Assembly: GCF_009720745.1 (NCBI RefSeq)
Contig: NZ_WNKX01000001.1
Location: forward strand, 456,088 to 520,087
Length of the DNA stretch: 64,000 nt
Reading direction: 5' to 3'
DNA from: Massilia eburnea
Lineage (GTDB): Bacteria > Pseudomonadota > Gammaproteobacteria > Burkholderiales > Burkholderiaceae_D
The notes under the pieces: generated by a model
What the model saw: the letters and a program-made list of their open reading frames with translations, nothing else
Told to the model about the DNA's origin: nothing
The model's database searches: none
Program-made: the position numbers and the translations under genes
Shown: positions 1 to 11,748 of the stretch, in pieces
Layout: each line of letters starts with the position of its first letter
How positions within the stretch are numbered: the stretch's first letter is position 1

Positions 1-350
1 GGCGATTTGCCCTTCGGTACCCATTGGCGCATGAAGGCGATGAACTCGGCTTCCGCTGCTTCTTCGCTCACGGTGGAGGCTTTGACGCGGTCGATCAGGC
101 CGGAGCGGCCGTGCGTGCCCTTGTTCCAGGCGTCCATCTTGTCCAGCGTTTCATCCGACTGGTGGATCGCCAGCACGGGGCCTTCTGCCAGCACGTTCAG
201 GTGCATGTCGGTGACGACCATTGCCACTTCGATAATGCGATCGGTTTCAGGCTCCAGGCCGGTCATCTCCATGTCCACCCACACCAGGTTCATCTCATTC
301 GGGCGCTGTGCGGACTCTGGGCTTGCAGGGGTGTCGTTCGCTTGTGACAT
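1..350 (-). CDS. orn: Oligoribonuclease Orn (5' part only)
   Basis: Cytoplasmic DEDD-family 3'-to-5' exoribonuclease that degrades 2-5 nt RNA fragments to mononucleotides, the last step of RNA decay; in c-di-GMP-signalling bacteria it also clears pGpG. Only about 116 codons are present; the C-terminal part lies beyond the left edge. Reading from the ATG at 350 there is a short Ser/Pro-rich extension, then [11 protein letters not shown] with the motif I acidic pair D26 and E28, followed by [11 protein letters not shown], which is typical Orn. A second possible start is M20, the usual family start. It is divergent from the M48 gene, with 57 bp between them. Confidence 0.93.
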   Translation of the reverse strand, partial: MSQANDTPASPESAQRPNEMNLVWVDMEMTGLEPETDRIIEVAMVVTDMHLNVLAEGPVLAIHQSDETLDKMDAWNKGTHGRSGLIDRVKASTVSEEAAEAEFIAFMRQWVPKGKS

Positions 351-407
351 AATTCTCTCTAAGACAATATAAGGCAGGTTAATCCGCCATTTTCTCACAG
401 GCACAGA

Positions 408-1679
408 ATGTATTCACACGCGTTTTCGTATTTGTTCGTTGCATTTTTAGCATTAACCCTGCTGGTGCGCTTCTGGCTCGCCTCTCGCCATATTCGCCAT
501 GTGATCCAGAACCGCGCGGCAGTGCCGGCCGATTTCGCGGAAAAAATCCCTCTCGCAGCCCACCAGAAGGCGGCTGACTACACCATCGCCCGCACCAAGC
601 TTGGGCTGGTGAATATGCTGGTGTCGACCGTGGCGCTGGTTGGTTTTACTTTGCTGGGCGGCCTGCAATGGCTGTCGGCGACCGTGTTCAATGCCACCGG
701 CGGCGGCATGACTTACCAGATTGGCCTGATCGTGGCTTTTGCCCTCGTCTCCGGGCTGATCGACCTGCCGCTCGATTACTACCGCCAATTTACGCTGGAA
801 GAGCGCTTTGGCTTCAATAAAATGAGCAAGGGCCTGTTTTTCTTCGACCTGGTCAAGGGCGTCGGCATCGGTGCGGTGATCGGCCTGCCGCTGGTGTGGG
901 TGATCCTGGTTCTGATGCAAAAATCGGGCAGCCTGTGGTGGCTGTATGCCTGGTTGGTGTGGTGCGGTTTCCAGCTGCTGATCATGGCGATTTTCCCGAA
1001 CTTCATCGCTCCCCTGTTCAATAAATTCACGCCGCTCGCTGACGAGTCGCTGAGGCAGCGCATCGAGGGCCTGATGGCCCGCGTGGGCTTCGCTTCCAAG
1101 GGCCTGTTCGTGATGGACGGTTCCAAGCGCAGTGCGCATGGCAATGCTTACTTCTCGGGCTTTGGCGCGGCCAAGCGCATCGTGTTCTATGACACCCTGG
1201 TCTCCAGCCTGTCGCCACAGGAAGTCGAGGCGGTGCTGGCGCATGAACTGGGCCACTTCAAGCTGAAACATATCGTCAAGCGCATCGTTGTGATGTTTGC
1301 GCTGTCGCTTGGCTTCCTGGCGCTGCTTGGCTACCTGAAAAACCAGCTGTGGTTCTACACCGGCTTGGGCGTGAATCCGATCATCGTGCCTGGCCAGTCC
1401 AACGACGCACTGGCGCTGATCCTGTTCATGCTGGTGCTGCCGGTCTTTACCTTCCTGTTTGGTCCATTGACTTCACTCAGCTCGCGCAAGCACGAGTTCG
1501 AGGCCGATGCCTTCGCGGCCAAGCATACCGATGCGCGCGACCTGGTGTCGGCGCTGGTCAAGATGTACGAGGACAATGCGTCGACCCTGACGCCTGACCC
1601 GCTGCATTCGGCCTTCTACGATTCGCACCCGCCGGCCAGCGTGCGGATTCGCCAACTCAATCTGGCGACAACACCATGA
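408..1679 (+). CDS. M48 family zinc endopeptidase (Ste24/CAAX protease type)
   Basis: Integral membrane zinc metallopeptidase of 423 aa. The N-terminal half has several hydrophobic segments (about residues 1-25, 65-90, 105-130, 150-175, 180-205). The zinc motif HELGH is at residues 279-283, and the third ligand is E365 in FEADAFA. Two further hydrophobic stretches lie between them, as in Ste24-type enzymes. The length matches the family. Bacterial members have no known prenylated substrate, and a role in membrane protein quality control is an inference. The last 4 bases overlap the start of the pterin dehydratase gene (ATGA), so the genes are probably co-transcribed and translationally coupled. 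Confidence 0.92.
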   Translation: MYSHAFSYLFVAFLALTLLVRFWLASRHIRHVIQNRAAVPADFAEKIPLAAHQKAADYTIARTKLGLVNMLVSTVALVGFTLLGGLQWLSATVFNATGGGMTYQIGLIVAFALVSGLIDLPLDYYRQFTLEERFGFNKMSKGLFFFDLVKGVGIGAVIGLPLVWVILVLMQKSGSLWWLYAWLVWCGFQLLIMAIFPNFIAPLFNKFTPLADESLRQRIEGLMARVGFASKGLFVMDGSKRSAHGNAYFSGFGAAKRIVFYDTLVSSLSPQEVEAVLAHELGHFKLKHIVKRIVVMFALSLGFLALLGYLKNQLWFYTGLGVNPIIVPGQSNDALALILFMLVLPVFTFLFGPLTSLSSRKHEFEADAFAAKHTDARDLVSALVKMYEDNASTLTPDPLHSAFYDSHPPASVRIRQLNLATTP

Positions 1680-2029
1680 GTGCGCCAATGACAGCGAATA
1701 TCCACACCGCGGCCGACCTGCGCGCCCTGCGCTGCAGCCACCAGGTGCAGGCCCTGGACGCAGCGGAAGCGCTGCGCCTGGTGCAGCTGCTGGATGGCTG
1801 GAGCATGGCCAGCGGCAAACTGGTGAACACCTTCGGCTTCAATAACTACTACGAGACGATGGCTTTCGTGAATGCGCTGGCTTTCATCTCCCACCGCGAG
1901 GACCATCACCCCGAGCTGGTGGTGGGCTACAAGACCTGCCAGGTGCGCTACGACACGCATTCGGTGAACGGCTTGTCGGTCAATGATTTCATCTGCGCCG
2001 CCAAGGCCGATGCGTTAGGCCAGGCATGA
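1676..2029 (+). CDS. phhB: 4a-hydroxytetrahydrobiopterin dehydratase (pterin-4a-carbinolamine dehydratase)
   Basis: Small cytoplasmic enzyme (117 aa) that dehydrates 4a-hydroxytetrahydropterin, recycling the cofactor of aromatic amino acid hydroxylases. The family signature with adjacent histidines is visible in [14 protein letters not shown], followed by the conserved [15 protein letters not shown] segment. The start overlaps the M48 stop (ATGA) and the stop overlaps the rsgA start (ATGA), so it sits in a tight three-gene unit. No phenylalanine hydroxylase gene is in this window, so the partner is elsewhere. Some homologues are linked to molybdopterin metabolism instead, so the physiological role is less sure than the family. 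Confidence 0.92.
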   Translation: MSAPMTANIHTAADLRALRCSHQVQALDAAEALRLVQLLDGWSMASGKLVNTFGFNNYYETMAFVNALAFISHREDHHPELVVGYKTCQVRYDTHSVNGLSVNDFICAAKADALGQA

Positions 2030-2925
2030 GCAAGGGGACCAAACGCACCGGCACCATCATCGCAGCGCACGGCCGGCACTACCTGGCGGAAGCGGAGGGG
2101 CAGCGCCTGCAATGCGTCACGCGCGGCAAGAAGACCAATGTCGCCGTCGGCGATATCGTCGACCTGACCCTGACTTCACCCGACCAGGCAGTGATCGACA
2201 AGATCCAGGAGCGCAAGACGCTGCTGTACCGCTCCGACCAGTACAAGTCCAAGCTGCTGGCGGCCAACGTGGACCAGTTGTTCATCGTGGTCGCCACGGA
2301 GCCAAGCTTCTCCGACGACCTGGTATCGCGCGCCCTGGTGGCGGCGGAAGCGGCCGGCATCCACGTGCGCCTGCTGCTGAACAAAGTCGACGTGACCGAG
2401 ATGCTGGAACACGCCCGCAAGCGCCTGCAAGTGTATTCTTCCATGGGCTATGAGGTGCTGGAGGTATCGGCCACCGGCCAGCCCGAACAGACCGGCGCCA
2501 CGCTGGCGCCGCTCCTGCAAGGTCACTCCTCGATCCTGATCGGCCAGTCCGGCATGGGCAAATCGTCCCTGATCAACATCCTGGTGCCGGATGCCGATAT
2601 CGCGACGCGCGAAATCAGCGAGGCGCTCGATACCGGCAAGCACACCACCACCTTCACCCGCCTGTACCACGTGGGGCCGGATTCAAGCGTGATCGATTCG
2701 CCGGGCTTCCAGGAATTCGGCCTGTACCACCTGAGCGAAGGCATGCTGGAACGGGCCTTCCGCGATTTCCAGCCCTATCTTGGCGGCTGCCGATTCTACA
2801 ACTGCCGGCATTTGAGCGAGCCGCAATGTGCCGTGCTGGAGGCGGTCAACGAGGGCAAGATCGCGAAAATGCGGCATACCTTGTACGGCCAGTTGCTGCA
2901 CGAATCCTCGCAGACGCTTTACTGA
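2026..2925 (+). CDS. rsgA: Ribosome small subunit-dependent GTPase RsgA
   Basis: Circularly permuted GTPase that helps late maturation of the 30S ribosomal subunit. The 299 aa show the permuted motif order: N-terminal OB-fold, then G4 LLNKVD, later G1 GQSGMGKSS and G3 DSPGF, and finally a Cys/His zinc finger around [15 protein letters not shown]. The length matches the family. The start overlaps the phhB stop by 4 bases. The downstream histidine kinase starts 10 bases after the stop, so this gene may also be co-transcribed with it. Confidence 0.97.
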   Translation: MSKGTKRTGTIIAAHGRHYLAEAEGQRLQCVTRGKKTNVAVGDIVDLTLTSPDQAVIDKIQERKTLLYRSDQYKSKLLAANVDQLFIVVATEPSFSDDLVSRALVAAEAAGIHVRLLLNKVDVTEMLEHARKRLQVYSSMGYEVLEVSATGQPEQTGATLAPLLQGHSSILIGQSGMGKSSLINILVPDADIATREISEALDTGKHTTTFTRLYHVGPDSSVIDSPGFQEFGLYHLSEGMLERAFRDFQPYLGGCRFYNCRHLSEPQCAVLEAVNEGKIAKMRHTLYGQLLHESSQTLY

Positions 2926-2935
2926 CGGGACGACC

Positions 2936-5770
2936 ATGCAGCAGCTGTTCGCCGATGACAATGCCGTAGCGCAGTGGGAGCTGGAACTCCTGCCATTGCG
3001 CGGTATTGAGCGGCTGCCGCTGCTGCTGTCCCTGGCCTGGCACCTGCGCCAGCGCGACGGCAAGCGTGCGCAGGAGCTGGCGCGCAAAGTCAGCGCCCTG
3101 TTGCCCTCGGCCCACCTGCCGGACGATGCGCGGGCGTCGATCGAAGCGCGGCTGCAGTTGATCGATGGCGAAATCCGCTGGCTGCTGGGCGAACTTGACG
3201 CGGCTTCTTCGCTGGCTTCACGCGCCCTGGAAGTGTTCGAAGCCCAGGGCGACAGCATCGGCCGCGCCGATGCCCACTGGCTCAAAGCCTGGATCTCGGT
3301 CGACCGCGGCGACCATGGCCAGCGCGATGCCGAACTGGAAGCCTGCGCCAACGCCGCCCATGCGGCCGGCGACCAGCAGCGCGCCACCATCGCCGATGCG
3401 GTGCAGGCGCGCTGGGCCGCGCTGCGCGACCTGCACGCGGCCACCCAGCGCTGGGGCGCCCGCTTCGACCTGGCGGAAGAAGTTCCGCCCGGCGTCGACT
3501 GCTGGATCAACGACTTTTTCGGCATCGCCGCCAGCCAGTCCGGCGATATCGGCAATTCCGCCGGCTTCTGGATCCGCAGCTATGAGGCGGCCCTTGAAAC
3601 GGGCCAGATCCGCGCCGCCGCCACGGCTGCCGCCAATATCGCGGAAAAATTCTCGCACCTGAACGACCATCACTCCGGCCTGGAGTGGATGCAGCGCGCC
3701 ATGGAACTGGCCAAGCCGACCGGCTGGCCGCGCAGCATCGGCTCCTGCCTGGTCCACACATCCGACATCGTGCGCCGCCTGGGCCGTCTCGACGCGGCCG
3801 AAGAATTGCTGCGCGAAGCGCTGGTAATCCTGGCGCCGCAAGCCAACGGCCGCGCCTATGCCATCGCCTTGCAGCACCTGGGCGACCTGTGCCTGGACAA
3901 GAAGGATTATGGCGAAGCGCTGGACGCTTTCCAGCGCCTGTCGGAGCGCGCCGAAATCCTGCAGCAGAGCGACTTCAAGATCGTCGCGCTGCGCGGCCAG
4001 GCCCACGCCCTGTGCTTCCTGAATCGTTCGCTGGAGGCGCTGGACATGGCGCAACTGGCGGTGGATCGCGCCTCGCGCCATCACAATGCCTTCCACCACG
4101 TCGAAGCGCTGCGCGTCCTGGCCCTGATCCATGGCCAGCTGCAGCTGTCGGCGCCGCCCGGCATGGCGGAACCCAACGCCCGCCTGCACTACCTGCACAA
4201 GGCTTTGGAAGCGGCGCAGACGATCGAGGGCTACACCGTGCCGGGTGACCTGTACGATGCGCTGGGCGCGGAATACGCGCGCCTGGGCGATTTTGGCCGG
4301 GCCTACGAGATGGCCACCGCCGCTAGCGCCGCGCGCGAAAAGACCCACACGCTGGAGGCGACCAGCCGCGCCATCGCCATGCAGGTGCACCACCAGACCG
4401 AACAAGCCCGCGCCGAGGGCCTGCACCACCGCGAGCTGGCCATGTCGGAAGCCCGCCGCGCCGAAGTGCTGCAGCAGACCAGCAAACTGCTGGAACGCCT
4501 GTCGGCCATCGGCCAGGAAATCACCACCCACCTCGATGCAGGCGCGGTGTTCCAGGCCCTGGACCGGCACACCCACGCCCTGCTCTCGGCCAATACTTTT
4601 GCCGTCTACCTGGTCGATCCCTCTGGGCGCCAGCTGGAACGCGCCTTTGGCGTGGAAGCCGGCCAGGCCCTGCCCCGCAACACCATCGCGCTCGACCACC
4701 CGACGGCCTACACCGCGCAATGCCTGCGCGAGCGGCGCGAAGTGTACATCGAACATGTCCCGTCCGAACGCGACAACCTGGTCACGCCCGGGACGGCGGC
4801 CAGCCGCTGCGCACTGTTCGTGCCGCTGCTGGTGGGTGAACGCGCGCTGGGCGTCATGACGGTACAGGCCATGCACCCCAATGCCTACGGCGAACGCGAA
4901 CGCCTGATTTTCCGCACGCTCTGCGCTTACGGCGCCATCGCGCTGGACAACGCCCACGCCTATGCCCAGCTGCAGGAGGCGCAGTCGCAGCTGGTGTCGC
5001 AGGAAAAGCTGGCGGCCCTGGGCTCGCTGATGGCGGGCGTGGCGCACGAGCTGAATACCCCGATCGGCAACAGCCTGCTGATCGCCAGCACCCTGGAACA
5101 GAAGACCAACGCGCTGGAAGAAGCGGTCAACGGACCGGGACTGCGCAAATCCCAGCTGCTGTCCTTCATCGACGATGCACGCAAGGCTTCCACCCTGGTG
5201 ATGCGCGGCCTGCACAGCGCAGCCGACCTGGTGTCCAGCTTCAAGCAGGTGGCGGTGGACCGCACCACCGAGCAGCGCCGCGTGTTCAACCTGCACCAGG
5301 TGACGCATGAAATCGTCGCCACCGTGATGAACCGCATCCGCAAGGACTACCACCATCTCGAATTCGAGGTGCCGGAGACGATCACCCTGGACAGCTATCC
5401 CGGCCCCTTCGGCCAGGTGATCACGAACTTGATCAACAACGCCCTGCTGCACGGTTTCGACGGCCGGCAGGATGGCCAGATGCGCCTGGTGGCCAGTACC
5501 CCGGTGGAGGGCCGCGTGCTGATAACATTCAGCGACAACGGCGAAGGCATAGCGCCGGAGAACCAGTCGCGCATCTTTGACCCCTTTTTCACCACCAAAC
5601 TGGGACAAGGCGGCTCGGGGCTGGGCTTGTCAATCAGTTATAACATCGTTACTTCCCTCTTGGGCGGCCAGATCGCCGTCAGCAGCAGCGACGCCGGCAC
5701 CACGTTCACGCTGGACCTGCCGTTACTGGCCCCGCGCCACGACCCCGAACGCCCGGCCACGATTTATTGA
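2936..5770 (+). CDS. Cytoplasmic sensor histidine kinase with TPR and GAF domains
   Basis: A 944-aa sensor kinase with no membrane segment. The N-terminal half (about residues 40-500) is alpha-helical with TPR-like repeats such as AIALQHLGDLCLDKKDYGEAL. A GAF-type domain covers about 522-675. A short coiled coil leads to the HisKA box EKLAALGSLMAGVAHELNTP with the phospho-acceptor H704. ATPase boxes follow: N box NLINNALLHG, G1 SDNGEGI, F box FDPFFTTK, G2 GGSGLGLSI. The ATG at 2936 was chosen because it follows a GGGAC ribosome site and lies just after rsgA; the frame is open further upstream but only inside rsgA. No response regulator is adjacent, so its partner is unknown. Confidence 0.9.
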   Translation: MQQLFADDNAVAQWELELLPLRGIERLPLLLSLAWHLRQRDGKRAQELARKVSALLPSAHLPDDARASIEARLQLIDGEIRWLLGELDAASSLASRALEVFEAQGDSIGRADAHWLKAWISVDRGDHGQRDAELEACANAAHAAGDQQRATIADAVQARWAALRDLHAATQRWGARFDLAEEVPPGVDCWINDFFGIAASQSGDIGNSAGFWIRSYEAALETGQIRAAATAAANIAEKFSHLNDHHSGLEWMQRAMELAKPTGWPRSIGSCLVHTSDIVRRLGRLDAAEELLREALVILAPQANGRAYAIALQHLGDLCLDKKDYGEALDAFQRLSERAEILQQSDFKIVALRGQAHALCFLNRSLEALDMAQLAVDRASRHHNAFHHVEALRVLALIHGQLQLSAPPGMAEPNARLHYLHKALEAAQTIEGYTVPGDLYDALGAEYARLGDFGRAYEMATAASAAREKTHTLEATSRAIAMQVHHQTEQARAEGLHHRELAMSEARRAEVLQQTSKLLERLSAIGQEITTHLDAGAVFQALDRHTHALLSANTFAVYLVDPSGRQLERAFGVEAGQALPRNTIALDHPTAYTAQCLRERREVYIEHVPSERDNLVTPGTAASRCALFVPLLVGERALGVMTVQAMHPNAYGERERLIFRTLCAYGAIALDNAHAYAQLQEAQSQLVSQEKLAALGSLMAGVAHELNTPIGNSLLIASTLEQKTNALEEAVNGPGLRKSQLLSFIDDARKASTLVMRGLHSAADLVSSFKQVAVDRTTEQRRVFNLHQVTHEIVATVMNRIRKDYHHLEFEVPETITLDSYPGPFGQVITNLINNALLHGFDGRQDGQMRLVASTPVEGRVLITFSDNGEGIAPENQSRIFDPFFTTKLGQGGSGLGLSISYNIVTSLLGGQIAVSSSDAGTTFTLDLPLLAPRHDPERPATIY

Positions 5771-5778
5771 AATGCCCG

Positions 5779-5784
5779 TATAAT
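5779..5784 (+). promoter_or_regulatory. Candidate -10 element upstream of argF
   Basis: A perfect TATAAT lies 32 bases before the argF start, in the 45-base gap after the histidine kinase gene. No good -35 hexamer is seen at normal spacing, so this is a weak prediction. If used, argF-argG would have a short leader. Confidence 0.4.
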
Positions 5785-5815
5785 CTTTAGTCCACCGCAG
5801 CAAATCCAAGCAAAG

Positions 5816-6757
5816 ATGTCTATACCACCTAAAAGCATCAAGCATTACCTCCAGTTCAATGACCTGACCCTGGAGGAATACGAATATGTGATCGCGCGCG
5901 CCGCGGAAATCAAGCGCAAGTTCAAAGCCTACGAGATTTACCATCCGCTGATCGACCGCACCCTGGTCATGGTGTTCGACAAGAATTCGACCCGTACCCG
6001 CCTCTCCTTCGAGGCCGGCATGCACCAGTTGGGCGGCGCCGCCATCTACCTGAATACCCGCGATTCCCAACTGGGCCGCGGCGAGCCGGTGGAAGACGCC
6101 GGCCAGGTGATGTCCCGCATGTGCGACATCATCATGGTCCGTACCTTCGGCCAGGACATCATCGAGCGTTTCGCTGCCCATTCGCGCGTGCCGGTGATTA
6201 ACGGCCTGACCAACGAACACCATCCGTGCCAGGTATTTGCCGACATCTTCACCTATATCGAGCATCGCGGTTCGATCAAGGGCAAGGTCGTGGCCTGGGT
6301 CGGTGACGCCAACAATATGCTGTACTCCTGGCTGCAGGCGGCCGAAGTGTTCGGCTTCCACGTCAATGTCTCCACGCCGCACGGCTACGACATGGACATG
6401 TCGCTGGTATCGACCGACCGCTTCACCTTCTTCGCCAACCCGTCCGACGCCTGCGAAGGCGCAGACCTGGTCAACACCGACGTCTGGACTTCGATGGGCT
6501 ACGAAGAGGAAAACGCCGCCCGCCTGAAGGCCTTCGACGGCTGGATCGTCGATGCCGCCAAGATGTCCCGCGCCAAGCCGGACGCCCTGTTCATGCACTG
6601 CCTGCCGGCCCACCGCGGCGAGGAAGTCTCCGCTGAAGTCATCGACGGCCCGCAATCCGTGGTCTGGGATGAAGCCGAGAACCGCCTGCACGTGCAAAAG
6701 GCCCTGATCGAATACCTCTTGCTCGGCAAGATCGACACCGAAAACCCAACTGACTGA
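5816..6757 (+). CDS. argF: Ornithine carbamoyltransferase
   Basis: Cytoplasmic arginine biosynthesis enzyme that makes citrulline from ornithine and carbamoyl phosphate. The 313 aa carry the carbamoyl-phosphate motif STRTR (in [13 protein letters not shown]), the HPCQ motif (in [11 protein letters not shown]) and the ornithine-side HCLP motif (in [11 protein letters not shown] region). The length is normal. It is followed 7 bases later by argG, which performs the next step, so the two genes form a biosynthetic operon closed by the terminator after argG. Confidence 0.97.
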   Translation: MSIPPKSIKHYLQFNDLTLEEYEYVIARAAEIKRKFKAYEIYHPLIDRTLVMVFDKNSTRTRLSFEAGMHQLGGAAIYLNTRDSQLGRGEPVEDAGQVMSRMCDIIMVRTFGQDIIERFAAHSRVPVINGLTNEHHPCQVFADIFTYIEHRGSIKGKVVAWVGDANNMLYSWLQAAEVFGFHVNVSTPHGYDMDMSLVSTDRFTFFANPSDACEGADLVNTDVWTSMGYEEENAARLKAFDGWIVDAAKMSRAKPDALFMHCLPAHRGEEVSAEVIDGPQSVVWDEAENRLHVQKALIEYLLLGKIDTENPTD

Positions 6758-6764
6758 GAAAACC

Positions 6765-7997
<1,233 letters not shown>

Positions 7998-8019
7998 TCA
8001 CTGTCCCCGCTCCCCTATG

Positions 8020-8049
8020 ACGGGCCGCTTTGCGCGGCCCGTTTTTTTT
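8020..8049 (+). terminator. Rho-independent terminator of argFG
   Basis: Stem ACGGGCCGC / GCGGCCCGT with a 5-base loop TTTGC, followed by a run of T. It starts 22 bases after the argG stop and separates it from the wsp operon. Confidence 0.93.
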
Positions 8050-8096
8050 GCTACATTGCCTTGGAAGAAAGCCCGATCCCCTGTGGAGACCACCGC

Positions 8097-9908
8097 ATGA
8101 ACAATTTGAGCATCAAGAAAAAACTATATATCGGCTTCGGCGCCATAGTGGCAATCATCTTGCTACTGCTGATTTCAGCCTACAATAATTTCGCCAGCCT
8201 GACCGATGCCAACAAATGGGACAAGCACACCATGGAAGTGCTGGTGGAGTTAGACCGGGTCAATAGCGCATCTCTGCAGATCCAGGTCGATGCCCGCGGC
8301 TACATCCTGACCGGCAGCGAAGCCAATATCGCCAGCGAGCGCGATAACGTGGAGGTGCTCAGGCAGCATATGGCCAAGGCCGTGCAACTGACAGCCGACA
8401 ACCCGCAACAGAATGAGCGCCTGAAGCGCGCACAGGCTTTGCTGGCCACCTGGGCCGACGTCAATATTCGCCGCCAGATCGACAAGCGCCGCGCGCTGAG
8501 CGATGCGAAGAACGCCGCAGAAATCCTGGGGCAATCTTCCGAGCTGAAGGAGGCCGGGGCCATTGTCAGCAGCGCGCGCGAACTTTTGGACCAGGCGGGC
8601 GAAGAGGAACGCCGCCTGCTGGGGGAGCGAAACGCCAAGTCGGCAGACCTGCACAATAACCAGAATAACCTCTTGCTGGGTGGCGGCGTCGTCGTAGTCG
8701 TGCTGTCGCTGCTCGTCGCCTACCTGCTGGCGCGCGCGATAGTGGCGCCGCTGTCCAACTTGACGGCCGCCTTGACCCGACTGGGAGCCGGCGACCAGGC
8801 CGCACGCATCAGCGTGATTTCCGGAGATGAACTGGGCAAGGTCAGCGCCGATTTCAATATGATGGCCCAGCAAATCCAGGATGCGGCGATGCGCGAGCAG
8901 GAGCTGACCAACCAGTTGCGCTCCAAGGTCGACGCGCTCTTGCAGACAGTGTCGCGTGCAGCCAGCGGCGACATGACCGGCAAGGTCTCCGTCACCGGCG
9001 ACGACGCCATCGGCCAGCTGGGCGAGGGCCTGCAGCGAATGTTCGACAACCTGCGCTCGCTGCTGACCAATGTGCAGAAGGCCGGCATCCAGGTCACCAC
9101 CTCGGCGACCGAGATTGCCGCTTCGGCCAAGCAGCAGGAGGCGACGGGCGTGGAGCAGGCGCAGACTTCCGTTGAAGTCCTGAGCACCACCAAGGAAATC
9201 TCGTCGAATACTTCGCAGCTCTTGAAAACCATGGAGGATGCGACCGCGGTGGCGGACTACACCACCAGCGCCACGTCCGAAGCCCAGGGCAACCTGCGCC
9301 GCATGGACCAGACCATGCAGAACATGGTCAACGCCACCGACTCGATCAATGCCAAGCTGGCGGCCCTTTCGGAAAAGGCGTCCAATATCAACTCCGTGCT
9401 GACTACCATCACCAAGGTGGCCGACCAGACCAATATCCTGTCGCTGAACGCCGCCATCGAGGCGGAAAAAGCCGGCGAAGCAGGCCGCGGCTTCTCGGTG
9501 GTGGCGACCGAAATCCGCCGCCTGGCCGACCAGACTTCGGTCTCCACCTGGGACATCGAGCAGATGCTGAAGGAAATGCAGTCCGCAGTGTCGGCCAGCG
9601 TAATGGGCATGGACAAGTTCTCCGAAGAGATCCGCCGCAGCGTGGGCGAAGTACGCCAGGTCACCGACCAGCTGTCGGGCGTGATGGACCAGGTGCAGAA
9701 ACTGGCGCCGCAGTTCGACGCCGTCCTGCAAGGCATGCAGGCGCAGGCAGTGGGCGCGCAGCAGATCACCGAGACCATGATGCAGCTGAACGATGCCACC
9801 CAGCAGACCGTCGAATCGCTGAAGGCCACCAGCGAAGCGGTGCACCAGCTGCAGTATGCGGCGGGCGACCTGCAAACCAGCGTGGCCACTTTCGCCGTCA
9901 ACGCATGA
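8097..9908 (+). CDS. wspA: Wsp methyl-accepting chemotaxis protein (WspA-like)
   Basis: Membrane chemoreceptor of 603 aa that feeds the WspE kinase; in Pseudomonas the Wsp receptor responds to surface contact or envelope stress. Hydrophobic segments at about residues 9-31 and 197-219 bracket a helical periplasmic domain. HAMP follows (about 215-270), then the MA signalling domain with the hairpin tip motif [20 protein letters not shown]. The ATG at 8097 was chosen because it follows GGAG at normal spacing and gives the usual short cytoplasmic N-terminus; an upstream start at 8061 has no ribosome site. It is the first gene of a seven-gene unit, and its stop overlaps the next start. Confidence 0.93.
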   Translation: MNNLSIKKKLYIGFGAIVAIILLLLISAYNNFASLTDANKWDKHTMEVLVELDRVNSASLQIQVDARGYILTGSEANIASERDNVEVLRQHMAKAVQLTADNPQQNERLKRAQALLATWADVNIRRQIDKRRALSDAKNAAEILGQSSELKEAGAIVSSARELLDQAGEEERRLLGERNAKSADLHNNQNNLLLGGGVVVVVLSLLVAYLLARAIVAPLSNLTAALTRLGAGDQAARISVISGDELGKVSADFNMMAQQIQDAAMREQELTNQLRSKVDALLQTVSRAASGDMTGKVSVTGDDAIGQLGEGLQRMFDNLRSLLTNVQKAGIQVTTSATEIAASAKQQEATGVEQAQTSVEVLSTTKEISSNTSQLLKTMEDATAVADYTTSATSEAQGNLRRMDQTMQNMVNATDSINAKLAALSEKASNINSVLTTITKVADQTNILSLNAAIEAEKAGEAGRGFSVVATEIRRLADQTSVSTWDIEQMLKEMQSAVSASVMGMDKFSEEIRRSVGEVRQVTDQLSGVMDQVQKLAPQFDAVLQGMQAQAVGAQQITETMMQLNDATQQTVESLKATSEAVHQLQYAAGDLQTSVATFAVNA

Positions 9909-10363
9909 AGGTACTGGTCTTCCACATTGGCGCCGACCGCTATGGCTTGCCCTTGCGGCAGGTGCGGCGCGTGCTGCCCTTGCTGGAGCTGACGGCCATT
10001 CCGCTGGCGCCGGACAGCGTGGCGGGCCTGATGAATTTGCACGGCGATCCGGTGCCGGTGATCGACCTGTCGCGCAGCGGCGGCGGTGCCCCGGCGCGCC
10101 AGCACTTCGATACGCGCATCGTGGTCGCCGATTACACGGCACCCGGCGGCGAGGTGCACGCATTGGGCTTGATGGCCGAGCGCGTGCAAGGCGTGCAGGA
10201 GCTGGCGCAGCACGAGCTGGCGCCAAGCGGCGTCCAGGCCGCCCCCTTCCTCGGGCAGGTTGCCGCCGACGCGCAAGGCATGGTGCAGCTGGTGGAAGTC
10301 GACGCCCTGCTGCCGGCGGAATTGCGGGCGCGCCTGTTCCCGGCGGAGGCTGAGACGCAATGA
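9905..10363 (+). CDS. wspB: CheW-like coupling protein (WspB)
   Basis: CheW-domain adaptor (152 aa) expected to link the WspA receptor to the WspE kinase. The sequence starts [23 protein letters not shown] and contains [16 protein letters not shown], both characteristic of CheW folds. Both ends overlap neighbouring genes by 4 bases (ATGA), consistent with a translationally coupled operon. Assignment as WspB rather than WspD rests on its position and small size. Confidence 0.9.
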   Translation: MKVLVFHIGADRYGLPLRQVRRVLPLLELTAIPLAPDSVAGLMNLHGDPVPVIDLSRSGGGAPARQHFDTRIVVADYTAPGGEVHALGLMAERVQGVQELAQHELAPSGVQAAPFLGQVAADAQGMVQLVEVDALLPAELRARLFPAEAETQ

Positions 10364-11733
10364 AAGTACTCTCCACACTGCGCCGCCTGACCGGCATGAA
10401 CCTGGCCCGCAGCACGGTGGAACAGGCGGTGCAGCGGCGCATGGCGGCAACCGGGGAAACCGTACGCAAGACCTATGCCGATACGCTGGACGAGACGGAA
10501 CTGCGCGAACTGGTCGAACTGGTGGTGGTGCCCGAGTCGTGGCTGTTCCGTGATCCGCAGGCGTTTGCCGTGGCGACGGAACACGTCCGCCGCCGGCTGG
10601 CCGAGGGTGCGAAGATTGTGCGCATCCTGTCCGTGCCCTGTGCCGGCGGGGAAGAACCTTACTCCATGGCCATGGCCCTGTGCGACGCGGGCGTCAAACC
10701 GCAGAATTTCATGATCGACGCGGTCGACATCAGCGCTGCCTGCATCGCCCGCGCCCAAGCCGGTGTATTCGGGCGCAACGCGTTCCGCGGCAAGGAACTA
10801 TCGTTCCGCGAGCGCTATTTCACGGCTGCCGGCAATGACGAATACCGCATCAATGAAGCGCTGCGTGCGCGCATCCGCTTCAGCCAGGGCAGCATCCTCG
10901 AAGGCTCGCTCGGCACGGCGCAACAGTATGACGTGGTATTTTGCCGCAACCTGCTGATTTATTTCGACGATCCGACCACTGCCGCCGCCATCGAACGCCT
11001 GGCCGCACACCTGGCGAGCGACGGCATGCTGCTGGCCGGTTATGCAGAGGTGCCATCTTTTGTTCGCAACGGCTTCTCGGCGCTGCCGCACCGCCAGGCG
11101 TTTGCGCTGCGCAAGGACGTCAAACTCGCCGGTGCGCCCGCGCGTGCCGCCCTGCCCGCCCGTACGACGCCCCCCGCCGGCACGTCCGGCGCTGCCGCCA
11201 CGCCGCGTGGTCGCGAAGCCAGCCTGCCAGGCGCTTTCGCCGCTGCCGCCGCGTCGCCCCGCAAAGCTCCCGCCCCGCGTGCGTCGCTGGCATCGGGAAT
11301 CGGCGCGCAGGCCGCTACCTCGCCCGCTACCGCGGCAGGCCGCACGGGGCGACCGCCTCATGCTGGCAAGCCTGCCGCCAGCGCCCCGGTACCGCCCCCG
11401 ATGGCCGCCGGCGGCGACGAAACCCTGCTGGCTCATGCCCGCCGGTTGGCCGACGCGGGCAAGCTGGCGGAAGCCGCATCCGCCTGCCGCGAATTCCTCG
11501 CGCAGCAGCCCGATTCGGCCGAAGCCTACTTCATCCTCGGCCTGCTGGCCGAAGCCTCGAGCAAGCCAGCCGACGCCGAAGCGCAGTTGAAACGCTGCCT
11601 TTACCTGCAGCCCGACCACTACGAAGCGCTATGCCATCTGGCTCTGCTGCAGGAGCAAGGCGGCAACCGCAGCGCCGCCGCCACGCTGAAGGCGCGGGCC
11701 GCGCGCGCCTTCCAGCGCCAGCAGCCACAGTGA
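10360..11733 (+). CDS. wspC: CheR-type methyltransferase with C-terminal TPR (WspC)
   Basis: SAM-dependent methyltransferase that methylates the Wsp receptor, opposing WspF. Residues 1-260 match CheR: the SAM-binding block SVPCAGGEEPYSMAM and the FCRNLLIYFDD motif are clear. An Ala/Pro-rich linker of about 80 residues (265-345) leads to C-terminal TPR-like helices (EAYFILGLLAEASSKPADAE, ALCHLALLQEQGG). A CheR-TPR fusion of this kind (457 aa) is typical of WspC and not of flagellar CheR. The start overlaps wspB by 4 bases. Confidence 0.92.
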   Translation: MKVLSTLRRLTGMNLARSTVEQAVQRRMAATGETVRKTYADTLDETELRELVELVVVPESWLFRDPQAFAVATEHVRRRLAEGAKIVRILSVPCAGGEEPYSMAMALCDAGVKPQNFMIDAVDISAACIARAQAGVFGRNAFRGKELSFRERYFTAAGNDEYRINEALRARIRFSQGSILEGSLGTAQQYDVVFCRNLLIYFDDPTTAAAIERLAAHLASDGMLLAGYAEVPSFVRNGFSALPHRQAFALRKDVKLAGAPARAALPARTTPPAGTSGAAATPRGREASLPGAFAAAAASPRKAPAPRASLASGIGAQAATSPATAAGRTGRPPHAGKPAASAPVPPPMAAGGDETLLAHARRLADAGKLAEAASACREFLAQQPDSAEAYFILGLLAEASSKPADAEAQLKRCLYLQPDHYEALCHLALLQEQGGNRSAAATLKARAARAFQRQQPQ

Positions 11734-11748
11734 TAGCGGACGACGACA

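Noticed and set aside
3218..5608. 796-codon open frame on the minus strand opposite the histidine kinase
   Set aside because: High-GC antisense shadow: no recognisable domain, skewed composition, and the plus strand has complete kinase motifs.
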